DNA from: an uncultured Pelagibacteraceae bacterium
GTDB taxonomy: Bacteria > Pseudomonadota > Alphaproteobacteria > Pelagibacterales > Pelagibacteraceae
DNA length: 64,000 bases
Assembly: GCA_902593845.1 (NCBI GenBank)
Contig: CACJJV010000001.1
Span: forward strand, 103,085-167,084
Direction: 5' to 3'
In this document: piece by piece, positions 55,414 through 64,000 of the stretch
How the letters are laid out: each line of letters begins with the position of its first letter
How positions within the stretch are numbered: position 1 is the stretch's first letter
Translations under genes and position numbers: made by a program
Notes under the pieces: model-generated
The model's database searches: none
Told to the model about the DNA's origin: nothing
The model's input: the letters and a program-made list of their open reading frames with translations, nothing else

Positions 55414-56950
55414 ATTTAATTTTATTAATTGAAAATATCAAAAAAATATACAACAAAATTATTAGCACAAAAATTTTATTTCCATATTTTGAAAATATTG
55501 TTGGTTCTATTTTTTTTGTTTTAGATAAATCAACAAAACCAGATTGATTTAAACCAATTTTTTCTTCAATAACTCCTAAAGGATTAACAATTGCAGTTAT
55601 TCCATTATTAGCAGATCTTAAAACATATTTACCACTTTCAATTGCTCTATAAATACTGTGTGCAAAATGTTGATAAGGACCTATAGACTGACCAAACCAA
55701 CCATCCTCAGAAATATTTACAATAAAATCAAAATTTCTGTCATTAAAAATATTTCCTGTATAAATTATTTCGTAACAAATAAGTGGTAATAGTCTTACCG
55801 AAAAATTAACTTTATTCACTTCTAAAACATCTCTTTTTTTTCCTCTAGAATAAGACTGATAATTATTGGTTATTGTTTTTAATCCAATAAGGCTTAGTAT
55901 CTTTTCAAAGGGTAAAAATTCGCCAAAAGGAACCAAATTAACTTTGTTATATGAATTTAATATTTCAAGGTTGTGGTCGTAAATTGTAAATGAATTAAAA
56001 GATTTTGTAATTTGACCATCTTTTTTTATTTCATTAATTCCAATTGATAATGAGTGATTTTCATTGAACTCGTTTTCAAATAAAAATTTGTATTCCTTTA
56101 ATTGATTTTTTGAAACATCGGGCAAAATACCTTCAGGCCAAATAAAGATCATTTTTTCATTATATTTTGGTGAACTAATTTTTATGAGTTCATTAATTAC
56201 CGAAATAGGATCAATATCTTTATAAAATCTATCAATACTAACATTTGAGCTTACAAGTCGTATTTTGTAATTTAGATTATTAGCTTCAATATCGTTGAAT
56301 TTTTCTAATCGTTGAGATCCAAAAAAATAAAAAGATAGAGTTATTATAAGAAACGAAATACAGACAATAATTTCTTTTTTACTATCTCTTAAAATTAAAA
56401 ATGAGGTGCTAGTAAATAAAGAAATACAAAAAAGATTAAAGCCATAAGTGCCAATTATTGATGTAATATTTAAAATCTCAATATGATTAGAAAAACTATA
56501 AGCAATTAAATTCCATGGGAACCCGGTCAATATTGTTCCTCTTATGAATTCAATTATTCCAAATATTAGAGAAAAAAGAAAAAAAGAACTTAAATTTTTC
56601 TTTGGTTTTAGAATTAAAAACAAAAATGAAGCTAAACCATAAAATAAAGCTAAAAAAGCTGGAACCAAAACTATACTTAAAGGAATCAAAAACTTAAAGC
56701 TTTCATCAAAAGTTAATGATAACGAAATCCAATAAAGATTACTTGTAAAATATCCAAGTCCAAATAACCAGCCATAGAGGAAAAATAACTTTTTGTTTTT
56801 ACTTACCTCAAAGAGTTTTATCAAAAGAATATAAAACAAACTAAAAGTTAAAAAATTAATTAGAATATAATTAAAAGGAGGTAAGCTTAATGATGAAAAG
56901 GAACCTAGTAAAATTAAAATAATGATTTCGATGTAAACTTTTTTTTTCAA
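55406..56950 (-). CDS. lnt: Apolipoprotein N-acyltransferase
   Basis: A 514-residue inner-membrane enzyme that adds the third acyl chain to lipoproteins. About eight hydrophobic helices fill the first 200 residues, including [13 protein letters not shown]-like wording near 138-152. The nitrilase domain has the catalytic Glu in [10 protein letters not shown] near 265, a Lys in the [11 protein letters not shown] loop near 336, and Cys in [11 protein letters not shown] near 388. A last helix ends the protein. It lies between ybeY and metK; corC, usually between ybeY and lnt, is missing. Confidence 0.92.
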   Translation of the reverse strand: MKKKVYIEIIILILLGSFSSLSLPPFNYILINFLTFSLFYILLIKLFEVSKNKKLFFLYGWLFGLGYFTSNLYWISLSLTFDESFKFLIPLSIVLVPAFLALFYGLASFLFLILKPKKNLSSFFLFSLIFGIIEFIRGTILTGFPWNLIAYSFSNHIEILNITSIIGTYGFNLFCISLFTSTSFLILRDSKKEIIVCISFLIITLSFYFFGSQRLEKFNDIEANNLNYKIRLVSSNVSIDRFYKDIDPISVINELIKISSPKYNEKMIFIWPEGILPDVSKNQLKEYKFLFENEFNENHSLSIGINEIKKDGQITKSFNSFTIYDHNLEILNSYNKVNLVPFGEFLPFEKILSLIGLKTITNNYQSYSRGKKRDVLEVNKVNFSVRLLPLICYEIIYTGNIFNDRNFDFIVNISEDGWFGQSIGPYQHFAHSIYRAIESGKYVLRSANNGITAIVNPLGVIEEKIGLNQSGFVDLSKTKKIEPTIFSKYGNKIFVLIILLYIFLIFSINKIKYE

Positions 56951-56951
56951 A

Positions 56952-57413
56952 TTAATTTATTTTGGATTTTACATGTTTATATATAAAATTTTCTTCTCTT
57001 AACATTTTAAAATAATCTTTATTTTTTATGTGGTTAAATCCTAATAGGTGAAGAAAGCCATGAATAAAAATTTTAATAGTTTTTTGTTTAAATAACTCTA
57101 AATCCTGAGATTTAGGCTTATTTAAATAGTTATAACTAATTATAATATCTCCCAAATACATATTTTTTGAAAGTTTAATTTTTTTATTGAATGGAAAAGA
57201 TAAAATATCGGTAGATTTATTTTTATTTCTAAAATTTTTATTTAATTTCTTAATATTTTTATTATTAGAAAGTAACAAACTCAATGATACTTTTTTGTTT
57301 GAAAATTTATATTTCTTTGGAAAAGCTCTACAAACTTTTTTAAAAAAGAGATCGGTATTTTTTAGACTTTTTGACCACGCCTTCTCTTCAGAGAAGACAC
57401 TAACTTTTATCAT
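56952..57413 (-). CDS. ybeY: Endoribonuclease YbeY
   Basis: A 153-residue metal-dependent RNase for 16S rRNA maturation and ribosome quality control. The zinc site HGFLHLLGFNH gives H118, H122 and H128. NKSTDILSFPF near 66 and YLGDIIIS near 86 are further signatures. The start overlaps phoH by 14 bases and the stop lies 1 base from lnt. Confidence 0.93.
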   Translation of the reverse strand: MIKVSVFSEEKAWSKSLKNTDLFFKKVCRAFPKKYKFSNKKVSLSLLLSNNKNIKKLNKNFRNKNKSTDILSFPFNKKIKLSKNMYLGDIIISYNYLNKPKSQDLELFKQKTIKIFIHGFLHLLGFNHIKNKDYFKMLREENFIYKHVKSKIN

Positions 57414-58401
57414 TATTTGAGTAAGCTTTTACTATTTTTGATACAAGTGGATGTCTAACTACATCTGAGTGATCAAAATCAACTATTGATATCTCTTTTA
57501 AATGTCCAAGTAATTCTTTTGATCTTACTAATCCTGACATATTTTTGTTAGGTAGATCAATTTGTGTTGGATCTCCATTAACTACAATTTTTGAATTTTC
57601 ACCGATACGAGTAAGAAACATTTTGATCTGAGTATCCGTTGCATTTTGTGCTTCATCTAAAATTGCAAAGGAATTTTTAAGAGTTCGCCCTCTCATAAAA
57701 GCCAATGGTGCTATTTCTATATCTCCAATTTCAATCATTCTTTGGATTTTTTCGAAATCGAAAAGATCATATAAAGAGTCATATAAAGGTCTTAAATAGG
57801 GGTCAACTTTCTCTTTCATATCACCAGGCAAGAAACCTAAACGTTCTCCAGCCTCAACTGCAGGTCTCGATAAAATTATTCTTTCAATCTTTTTCTCCAA
57901 AAGCATAGTTAAACCAACAGCAACAGCCAAAAACGTCTTACCTGTTCCTGCTGGTCCAGCAGAAATGACAATATCACTTTGTCTCAACGCTCTAACATAA
58001 TTCTTTTGTTTCTCAGATCTAGGAATGATAGATTTTTTAGGAGTTTTAATTATATCAGTAACATTATTATTTTTTATTTTTTCATTAATCATAAATTTAT
58101 CTACCGAAGAAAGTATATCTTTATTTTCGATATTTCCATTATTAATAAATTGATTAACTAAAAATTGGATCGCATTCTTTACTTTTTCATTTGTTTCCGG
58201 ATCTGATTTAATAAGAATAGAATTTCCCCTTGAATATAAACTACATTTGGTGATTTTTTCAAGTTCCTGTAAATTTTTATTAAATTCACCAACAACACCC
58301 ATTAACAAATCGTTATCATGAAATATTACGCTCAAAGAGTTATTATCTGAGTAAACAAACTTTAGTGCCTGTTTAATATTTTTTTTTGTTATTCCACTCA
58401 A
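57400..58401 (-). CDS. PhoH-family ATPase (PhoL/YbeZ)
   Basis: A 333-residue P-loop ATPase. Residues 1-110 are a KH-like N-terminal part. The Walker A is GPAGTGKT at 149-156, and FAILDEAQNATDTQIKMFL holds Walker B. EAGERLGFLPGDMKEKVDPY is typical of PhoH. Its link to phosphate starvation comes from E. coli PhoH; the copy beside ybeY is generally tied to RNA processing. It lies between miaB and ybeY as in most proteobacteria. Confidence 0.93.
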   Translation of the reverse strand: MSGITKKNIKQALKFVYSDNNSLSVIFHDNDLLMGVVGEFNKNLQELEKITKCSLYSRGNSILIKSDPETNEKVKNAIQFLVNQFINNGNIENKDILSSVDKFMINEKIKNNNVTDIIKTPKKSIIPRSEKQKNYVRALRQSDIVISAGPAGTGKTFLAVAVGLTMLLEKKIERIILSRPAVEAGERLGFLPGDMKEKVDPYLRPLYDSLYDLFDFEKIQRMIEIGDIEIAPLAFMRGRTLKNSFAILDEAQNATDTQIKMFLTRIGENSKIVVNGDPTQIDLPNKNMSGLVRSKELLGHLKEISIVDFDHSDVVRHPLVSKIVKAYSNNDKS

Positions 58402-58403
58402 AT

Positions 58404-59732
58404 TTATGCAACTTTCTGATTAGAATTATCTATAATTTCACCAAATAAAGTACTTCTATTACTTTTATTAATTTTTACTTGCACAATTTCTCCAATATCG
58501 CTTTTCTTACCATCAAAGATTACTGATGTCATATACTTAGTTCTTCCAAATACTTTAGTTTGATCTTCTGTAAAATTTTCAGCTAATACTTCAACAATAC
58601 TGTTTTCTAAAGATTTATTCTTTTGAAACTGATTTTCAAATAACTCAATTTGAATTTTTTCTAATCTTTCAAATGAAGTTTTCTTATCAATCAATTTTAA
58701 ATTTTCAGAGACAGTTCCAGGTCTGGGACTAAAAATATAAGAATAAGAATTTATAAACTTTACTTTTTTGATTAGATTTAAAGTGTCTTCAAAATCCTGA
58801 TTTTCTTCCCCAGGGTAAGCTATTATAAAATCACTTGAAAATTCTATTTTTGAATTAATTTCTTTAAGCTTGTTAAATGTTTCGAGGTAATTCTCAATAG
58901 AATGATTTCTATTCATTAATTTTAATATTTTATTTGATCCACTTTGCACTGGTAAATGCAGAAGTGGCATCAATTTATTAGAGCTTTTATAAACTTCAAT
59001 CAGATCATTGGTCATATCTTTTGGATGAGATGTTGTATATCTTACTCTTTTAATTTCATTCAATTTTTCAATATTTAATATTAAATCTGATAAACGAAAC
59101 CCATTACTTTCATAAGCATTAACATTTTGGCCTAACAAAGTTATTTCTCTTACTCCGTTGTCTGCTAAATATTTTGCTTCATCCAAAATTTGATCAGGCG
59201 GTCTTGAGTACTCTGGTCCTCTTGTATATGGAACTACACAAAAATGACAGAACTTATCACACCCCTCTTGAATTGTTAAAAAAGATGAAACCTTTTCTGC
59301 TTTAGTTTTTATTTTGCTCAAATATTCAAATTTTGTAACCGCATCAAACTCTGTTTCCTCATGTTTCCTTTTTTTTTCAATGTAATCTGTAATTGTATCA
59401 TTTATTTTATGGTAAGCTTGAGGGCCTATTACCAAATCAATAAAGGGCTCTCTTCTAAGCATTTCCTGATTTTCAGCTTGAGCAACACAGCCCGCAATAA
59501 TAACTAATGGTTTTTTTTTAAATCTAAAGATTTTTTTTACTCTGCCTATTTCAGAATAAACTTTTTCCTTGGCTTTATCCCTTATGTGGCATGTGTTTAA
59601 CAAATAACAATTAGCATCATCGTATTTTTGAGTCTTTTCATAACCAATTTTTTTAACAGTGTCTAATATTCTATTTGAGTCATACTCATTCATTTGGCAC
59701 CCAAAAGTTTTGATGAAAATTTTTTGACTCAT
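58404..59732 (-). CDS. miaB: tRNA-2-methylthio-N6-dimethylallyladenosine synthase
   Basis: A 442-residue radical-SAM methylthiotransferase that modifies A37 of tRNAs reading UNN codons. Three N-terminal cysteines (GCQMNEYDSN C12, NTCHI, AGCVAQ) hold the auxiliary 4Fe-4S cluster, and the radical-SAM triad lies in GCDKFCHFCVVPYTRG. A C-terminal TRAM domain (FEVL-like VEVLAENF to LFGEI) is present. The stop lies 2 bases before phoH and the start directly follows the fur-like stop. Confidence 0.95.
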   Translation of the reverse strand: MSQKIFIKTFGCQMNEYDSNRILDTVKKIGYEKTQKYDDANCYLLNTCHIRDKAKEKVYSEIGRVKKIFRFKKKPLVIIAGCVAQAENQEMLRREPFIDLVIGPQAYHKINDTITDYIEKKRKHEETEFDAVTKFEYLSKIKTKAEKVSSFLTIQEGCDKFCHFCVVPYTRGPEYSRPPDQILDEAKYLADNGVREITLLGQNVNAYESNGFRLSDLILNIEKLNEIKRVRYTTSHPKDMTNDLIEVYKSSNKLMPLLHLPVQSGSNKILKLMNRNHSIENYLETFNKLKEINSKIEFSSDFIIAYPGEENQDFEDTLNLIKKVKFINSYSYIFSPRPGTVSENLKLIDKKTSFERLEKIQIELFENQFQKNKSLENSIVEVLAENFTEDQTKVFGRTKYMTSVIFDGKKSDIGEIVQVKINKSNRSTLFGEIIDNSNQKVA

Positions 59733-60173
59733 TTATTGAGGCTTTTTTTTAACCCCATATAATTCCAGTTTATGATCTACTAATTTATAACCGTATTTTT
59801 CAGCAACTTTTTTCTGAAGTTTTTCTATCTCATCATCAACAAATTCTATAATCTCACCAGTTTTGATATCTATCAAATGATCATGATGGCTTTCAATCAT
59901 TGCTTCATATCTTGCCTTTCCACCTTTAAAATCATGTTTTGTTAAGATCCCAGCCTCTTCGAATAATTTTACTGTCCTATAAACTGTGGCTATACTTATT
60001 TTTGGATCAATTTTCAAAACACGGTTGTAAAGCTCATCTACATCTGGATGATCTGACTCTCCATACTCAGACTTTGATTCCGAAATTATCTTTGCAATAA
60101 TTTTCCTTTGTTCTGTAAGTTTAACACCTTTAGCTAAGCACTTTTGTTCAATTGTATCTGTTGTATCTGACAT
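59733..60173 (-). CDS. fur: Fur/Mur-family metalloregulator
   Basis: A 146-residue Fur-fold repressor. The winged helix spans LTEQRKIIAKIISESK to ISIATVYRTVKLFEEAGIL (residues 19-75). The metal site wording HHDHLIDIKTGEIIEF near 94-109 is typical of Fur, and the C-terminal CxxC zinc pairs of E. coli Fur are absent, as in alphaproteobacterial Fur/Mur proteins. It may sense manganese or iron. It directly precedes miaB and 8 bases separate it from the tsaB stop. It is distinct from the Irr-like gene at 42378-42776. Confidence 0.88.
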   Translation of the reverse strand: MSDTTDTIEQKCLAKGVKLTEQRKIIAKIISESKSEYGESDHPDVDELYNRVLKIDPKISIATVYRTVKLFEEAGILTKHDFKGGKARYEAMIESHHDHLIDIKTGEIIEFVDDEIEKLQKKVAEKYGYKLVDHKLELYGVKKKPQ

Positions 60174-60181
60174 ACTTAATT

Positions 60182-60568
60182 TTAACTTATATAATAAGGT
60201 TTAATCAAATTTTTTTTGAGGTTAAATTTACTGCAAAGATGTGGTATATTCTCGTATTTAACATCAATTTCATTCTTAAAGTCCTTAAAACTAAAGCAAT
60301 AGTAATCAATTTTTTTAATCATATGAATAGCTTTAATTGTCGATAAAGAATTTCTAATACCTGCAAAACTACCAGGACCTCTATTTATATAAATTGATCC
60401 AATATCACTAATCCCTAAATTATTATTTTTTAAAAAATTAATAAGTAAAATAATTAGTTTTTCATAATTATTTTTGCTATTTTCATAAGTAACACTATAA
60501 GTATTATTATCACTAATGATCATAAGAAAAATATTATCTTTAACAGCATCTATAATTAATTTATTCAT
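60182..60568 (-). CDS. tsaB: Short TsaB-like protein (t6A tRNA modification)
   Basis: A 128-residue protein starting MNKLIIDAVKDNIFLMII, the ASKHA-fold opening of TsaB, which with TsaD and TsaE makes threonylcarbamoyladenosine in tRNA. The family signature shows as NRGPGSFAGIRNSLSTIKAI near residue 62, and the end KKNLIKPYYIS resembles the usual PxYLR close. Typical TsaB is about 210-230 residues, so most of the second lobe is missing while the N- and C-terminal signatures remain. I start at the ATG at 60568; a longer frame lacks TsaB character. The first 53 bases overlap the divergent deacetylase gene. Confidence 0.75.
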   Translation of the reverse strand: MNKLIIDAVKDNIFLMIISDNNTYSVTYENSKNNYEKLIILLINFLKNNNLGISDIGSIYINRGPGSFAGIRNSLSTIKAIHMIKKIDYYCFSFKDFKNEIDVKYENIPHLCSKFNLKKNLIKPYYIS

Positions 60569-61571
60569 TTTTTTAATTATATTTACTTTTAGCTCAAACG
60601 CACAAGAAAATAATGATAGAAATTTTTCTAATGATGATGGTGTACTGTCTATTATGTACCATCGTTTTAATGAATTTAAATATCCATCAACAAATATATC
60701 AATGGATGTTTTCAAGGAACATGTTGATCTTATTTTAGATGCTAACTTGACCTTTTATCATCCAAAAAATTTTGTAAATGAGTTTGATATTCCAAAAAAA
60801 GAAAAAAAGATTCTTCTTACCGTTGATGATGCATTTCAGTCCTTTTACGATAATGCATGGCCTTACCTGAAAAAAAATCAAATTCCATTTGTATTATTTG
60901 TCTCCACTGAGCCTGTTGGTAACAATGGATACATGAATTGGGATCAGATTAAAGAAATTGAACAAAGTGAATTTGGGGTTATAGGGCATCATTCACACTC
61001 TCATGACTATTTAATTGATAAATCAGAGGAAGTTTTTTTAAATGACATAAAAACATCAAATTTAATTTTTAAAGAAAAATTAGGATATGTACCAGCTTTA
61101 TTTTCTTACCCATTTGGTGAATACTCAGGATTTATGAGAGATTATATATCTCAAAATTTCAAAATTGCATTTGGACAACATTCAGGAATTATTGATGTAA
61201 ATAAAAATAGATTTGAACTTCCACGATTTCCTATAAATGAAAAATATGGAGATATTAAAAGATTTAAATCAATAATAAACTATTTCCCCCTTGAATATAA
61301 AAACTTAGAACCACAAGAAAAAAAATTATCGAAAGAAAATAACCCACCAAAATTTAAAGTAGAATTTTTTGAAAATCAGAGAAATATTGAAAATATTAAC
61401 TGCTATTCCAATGAAGGAGATAAATGGATGAAATCAAATATTAAACTTGTTGAAAAAGAACTTACAATAGAATTTAGAGAACCATTTTTACCAAGAAGAG
61501 GTAGAATTAATTGTTCTGTAAATGACAACGGCAAATGGAGATGGTTTGGAACACAATTTATTATTAGATAA
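60516..61571 (+). CDS. Exported polysaccharide deacetylase family protein
   Basis: A 351-residue protein with a signal peptide (MIIRKILSLT, then hydrophobic residues to SSNAQ). The NodB fold shows the metal/catalytic motif LTVDDAFQSFYDNAWPYL with D104 and D105, and GHHSHSHDYL (H158-H163) supplies the His pair. FSYPFGEYS near 190 is motif 3. About 90 C-terminal residues (ending with an RINCSVNDNGKWRWFGTQF stretch) form an extra strand-rich part. It may trim N-acetyl groups from a periplasmic or secreted glycan. Its signal-peptide region overlaps the start of tsaB by 53 bases. Confidence 0.82.
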   Translation: MIIRKILSLTASIINLFIFLIIFTFSSNAQENNDRNFSNDDGVLSIMYHRFNEFKYPSTNISMDVFKEHVDLILDANLTFYHPKNFVNEFDIPKKEKKILLTVDDAFQSFYDNAWPYLKKNQIPFVLFVSTEPVGNNGYMNWDQIKEIEQSEFGVIGHHSHSHDYLIDKSEEVFLNDIKTSNLIFKEKLGYVPALFSYPFGEYSGFMRDYISQNFKIAFGQHSGIIDVNKNRFELPRFPINEKYGDIKRFKSIINYFPLEYKNLEPQEKKLSKENNPPKFKVEFFENQRNIENINCYSNEGDKWMKSNIKLVEKELTIEFREPFLPRRGRINCSVNDNGKWRWFGTQFIIR

Positions 61572-61576
61572 TAATA

Positions 61577-62659
61577 TTAAATTAAACTTTCTAACTCAAT
61601 ACTTGAGGGTAATAACTTTGCATCATCAAAATCTTTTAAATTATTTTGTTGAATAATCTTTTGTAAAACTTTCACATATTCATTTCCAGTTTCAGCGTAT
61701 TTATCTAAATACTCTGATAAAATCATACTATCTAATGGTTCACCTAAATCTCTTAACTTTGCTCTCGCCAATCTAAAATCTTCATAACTAGAGTGAGTAT
61801 TTATATTTCTTTGGTAAGCTCTTACAGAAGCTTGCAAAACATTAAATTTCATTACTTTGTGGCCTTCATTTTTTTCAGCATCTTTTGGTTTCAACCCTTC
61901 ACCTGACCAAGTCCACTGTCCAAACAATGCGTTTCCTTGTTGTGCAAATCTTGAAGTTCCCCATCCTGTCTCTTTAGCAGCTTGAGCGAGTGCTAATGAA
62001 ACCGGAACTATATCCATTCTTCTTTTTAATATTGATAAATCTCTCGAAGGTATACCGTATTGTTTATATTTTTTTTCTAACCATAATTTCTCGGATTTTG
62101 AGTTATTGCTCTTATTGATTATATTGAATAATCTTTTTCTATCCAATTTAATGTTCTTATTTTCCTCTAAAATTAATGGCAATACTATTTGTATAAAGAA
62201 TTCTTTTCTTTTTTTAACGCTCTCTATCATTTTTATTTCTGCAGGAAGTAAGGTTAAAGCTATCGGCTTAACTAATTTTTTTTTTCTAACATCATCAAGC
62301 TTATAATCTGTATCTTCAAAAAGCTGTTTAATCGTTGAAGCATCTAATCTTACTGTATCTGTTTCTTGATCGTTTAAACTATAAATATCGATTAACAAAT
62401 CATCCTCATTAAGTTTTTGAGAATTTGATGAATTTGAAGATTTTTTATTAAGAGTGTATGCAAGTATTGCTTTTGAATTATTTTGAATTCCAGCTGAACT
62501 TTCGATCTTATCACTAGTAAAATTAACAACAATCGGCAAAGAATAAAAAAATAAGATAACAAGTATACTGCTCAGAATAATTCTTGGAAGTGAACTTAGG
62601 TTATTTTCATCGAAAACTCTAAATGGTTTTATTTTATTTTTTTTAAAGATTCTTTTCAT
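61577..62659 (-). CDS. Membrane-anchored glucosaminidase-domain protein (Bax-like)
   Basis: A 360-residue protein with one N-terminal membrane helix (residues 27-47) and a periplasmic body. The peptidoglycan-cleaving fold has ALAQAAKETGWGTSRFAQQG near 220 with the catalytic Glu, and NALFGQWTW, as in Bax/FlgJ-type glucosaminidases. LRDLGEPLDSMILSEYLDKYA near the end is typical of Bax. It would trim peptidoglycan near the inner membrane. The convergent deacetylase gene ends 5 bases away; both act on envelope glycans but are on opposite strands. Confidence 0.85.
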   Translation of the reverse strand: MKRIFKKNKIKPFRVFDENNLSSLPRIILSSILVILFFYSLPIVVNFTSDKIESSAGIQNNSKAILAYTLNKKSSNSSNSQKLNEDDLLIDIYSLNDQETDTVRLDASTIKQLFEDTDYKLDDVRKKKLVKPIALTLLPAEIKMIESVKKRKEFFIQIVLPLILEENKNIKLDRKRLFNIINKSNNSKSEKLWLEKKYKQYGIPSRDLSILKRRMDIVPVSLALAQAAKETGWGTSRFAQQGNALFGQWTWSGEGLKPKDAEKNEGHKVMKFNVLQASVRAYQRNINTHSSYEDFRLARAKLRDLGEPLDSMILSEYLDKYAETGNEYVKVLQKIIQQNNLKDFDDAKLLPSSIELESLI

Positions 62660-62662
62660 TTA

Positions 62663-63202
62663 TTAAATAGCCTCAACTTTTTTTACTTCTGGCAAATAAT
62701 GACATAAAAGATTTTGAACACCTTGTTTTAAAGTCATTGTAGAACTAGGACAGCCAGAACAGCTACCTTGTAGTTGAACTTTTACTACTCCATCCTTAAA
62801 CTCTTTAAATTTAATATCCCCTCCATCTCTAGCTATTGCTGGACGAATTTTCTCCTCAAGTAATTGTACTATTCGTTTTTCAATTTCATCAAAGCCTTTA
62901 TTTTGTTCAGTTAAATCTTTATTAATGACGAATTCTTTTCCTGATGCATAAAATTCATTAATATGAGAAATCACAATATGTTTAATGTCATCCCAAGAAT
63001 TTTCATCATATTTATTGACTGAAATGAAATCTTTACCCAAAAAAATTCCCTCAACACCATTTACTGAAAGGATATTTCTTACAAGCTCATTATTTACGTT
63101 GTCATTTTTAGTTACTTCAAATGATCCTGCACTAGAAACAACCTTGCCGGGTATGAATTTTAACGAATTAGGATTTGGTGTTATCTCGGTTTGAACGAAC
63201 AT
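62663..63202 (-). CDS. nfuA: NfuA-type Fe-S cluster carrier
   Basis: A 179-residue scaffold/carrier for iron-sulfur clusters. The Nfu N-terminal domain begins MFVQTEITPNPNSLKFIPGK, the form shared with mitochondrial NFU1. The NifU domain at 107-179 has the cluster cysteines C148 and C151 in GSCSGCPSSTMTLKQG. It ends 3 bases before the glucosaminidase gene on the same strand. Confidence 0.93.
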   Translation of the reverse strand: MFVQTEITPNPNSLKFIPGKVVSSAGSFEVTKNDNVNNELVRNILSVNGVEGIFLGKDFISVNKYDENSWDDIKHIVISHINEFYASGKEFVINKDLTEQNKGFDEIEKRIVQLLEEKIRPAIARDGGDIKFKEFKDGVVKVQLQGSCSGCPSSTMTLKQGVQNLLCHYLPEVKKVEAI

Positions 63203-63254
63203 GAATTATATATAAGCAATATTTAAAAAAATGGTACTGCTTTATGAAATATCC

Positions 63255-64000
63255 TCAAAAACCCACAATTTCGTGAATTTTTTTAATTTTTTTAGAGGCA
63301 ATTTCATTCGCTTTATCGTATCCGCCTTCAAGTATTTTTTCCAAAAAGACTTTGTCATCTAATAACTCTTTAATTTTTAATGAAATCGGATTGATTTCTT
63401 TAACAACTACATCTGATAATTTTTCTTTAAATTCTGAAAAATTTTTTCCCGCAAATTCATCAATTGATTTTTGAAGTGTATTATTCGTCAAACTTGAATA
63501 AATACCAATTAGATTTTTAGCCTCAGGTCTTTTTTCTAATTCTTCAATTGTAGATGGCAAAGGTAAGGTATCGGTTTTTGCTTTTTTAATTTTATTTATT
63601 ATTTGATCTTTATCATCAGTTAAATTTATTCTGCTTAGGTCTGATGCCTCAGATTTACTCATCTTTTTAAGACCGTCTTTAAGACTCATAATTCTAGAAA
63701 ATTCTTTTTTAATTAAAGGTTCGGGAACTACAAAAAAATTTTCGATTTTATAATCATTGTTAAATTTTTGAGCTATATCACGACATAACTCCAAATGTTG
63801 TTTTTGATCATCTCCAACGGGTACATGAGTTGAGTCGTATAATAAAATATCTGCTGCCATTAAAACAGGATATGAATAAAGACCGATACTTGCTTTCTCT
63901 TTATCTTTCCCGGCTTTTTCTTTAAATTGGGTCATCCTATTTAACCATCCCATTCTCGCAACACAGCTTAAAATCCACGCTGCCTCTGAGTGAGCGCTCA
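63255..64000 (-). CDS. trpS: Tryptophanyl-tRNA synthetase, C-terminal part (cut by window edge)
   Basis: The gene enters from the right edge, so the N-terminus is outside. The frame continues upstream of the first visible ATG through SAHSEAAWILSCVAR, so that ATG is internal. GWLNRMTQFKEKAG and YPVLMAADILLYDSTHVPVG are TrpS wording, GDDQKQHLELCRDIA binds the substrate region, and the class I KMSKS loop is KKMSKSEASD. It charges tRNA-Trp. No defect is seen in the visible part. Confidence 0.93.
   Translation of the reverse strand, partial: SAHSEAAWILSCVARMGWLNRMTQFKEKAGKDKEKASIGLYSYPVLMAADILLYDSTHVPVGDDQKQHLELCRDIAQKFNNDYKIENFFVVPEPLIKKEFSRIMSLKDGLKKMSKSEASDLSRINLTDDKDQIINKIKKAKTDTLPLPSTIEELEKRPEAKNLIGIYSSLTNNTLQKSIDEFAGKNFSEFKEKLSDVVVKEINPISLKIKELLDDKVFLEKILEGGYDKANEIASKKIKKIHEIVGF

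Noticed and set aside
55414-55480. SAM riboswitch upstream of metK
   Set aside because: metK starts inside the end of lnt, so there is no leader that could hold one on its own transcript.
60569-60715. 49-codon extension of tsaB
   Set aside because: It runs antisense inside the deacetylase gene and does not resemble TsaB, whose fold starts at MNKLIIDA.
1-64000. CRISPR arrays, insertion sequences, integrases, rRNA genes
   Set aside because: None was recognised on either strand; repeated short motifs are limited to the AT-rich background and the elements listed.

Overview
The window looks like a piece of a streamlined SAR11-type alphaproteobacterial chromosome (Candidatus Pelagibacter or a close relative). 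The DNA is strongly AT-rich, lysine, asparagine and isoleucine codons dominate, and genes abut or overlap by 1-8 bases (TAATG and ATGA junctions). I saw no insertion sequence, phage gene or CRISPR array. Conserved alphaproteobacterial gene neighbourhoods are recognisable: argH-lptM-lysA, mutM/ubiE-ubiB-coaBC-dut, irr/fabA-fabB-fabI, miaB-phoH-ybeY-lnt-metK and nusA-infB-rbfA-rpsO-pnp. Assignment to SAR11 is inference from these traits; no search was run.

Layout. 1-2.1 kb: start of thrS, a glycosyltransferase and an alpha/beta hydrolase. 2.1-8.1 kb: glutamate synthase (gltD-gltB). 8.2-14.2 kb: uppP, a drug/metabolite-type transporter, and pyruvate dehydrogenase E1 and E2; E1 carries its own lipoyl domain. 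14.3-16.3 kb: thiolase, tRNA-Arg, small proteins and a thioesterase. 16.4-20.7 kb: a Suv3-like helicase, a TerB-like protein, ferredoxin, a CarD-type regulator with a very lysine-rich tail, and a convergent 25-residue Lys/Arg/Ala protein behind a strong ribosome binding site. 20.8-29.8 kb: acyl-CoA synthetase, tRNA-Leu, a DedA-like protein, dsbB, coq7, HNH nuclease, esterase, a HIG1-type membrane protein, a TlpA-type thioredoxin, argH-lptM-lysA and an acyltransferase. 29.8-38.9 kb: dnaN, dnaA, rpsT, mutM and then ubiE-ubiB-coaBC-dut-thiF-SH3. 38.9-42.8 kb: a small Cys-rich protein, a DUF2061-like protein, a 2-oxoglutarate hydroxylase-like protein, katG and an Irr-type regulator. 42.9-47.6 kb: fabA-fabB-fabI and a lectin/autotransporter surface protein. 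47.6-54.1 kb: the translation/RNA block. 54.2-60.2 kb: metK-lnt-ybeY-phoH-miaB-fur. 60.2-64 kb: tsaB, a polysaccharide deacetylase, a glucosaminidase, nfuA and the C-terminal part of trpS.

How the genes work together. The most striking regulatory signal is at 42.3-42.8 kb. A Fur-superfamily protein of the Irr type (HHH motif, no CxxC pairs) lies upstream of katG on the same strand. Two sequences closely matching the Irr operator (ICE, TTTAGAA-N3-TTCTAAA) sit in the katG core promoter and between irr and fabA. This suggests that a haem peroxidase is placed under iron/haem control, with autoregulation. A second Fur-family gene is at 59.7 kb. Other points of interest are the tiny basic protein with a hairpin leader beside the lysine-tailed CarD, the lipoyl-E1 fusion, the C-type lectin autotransporter, and several housekeeping genes missing from their usual operon positions (rimP, the ylxR-type gene, truB, corC, trmB).
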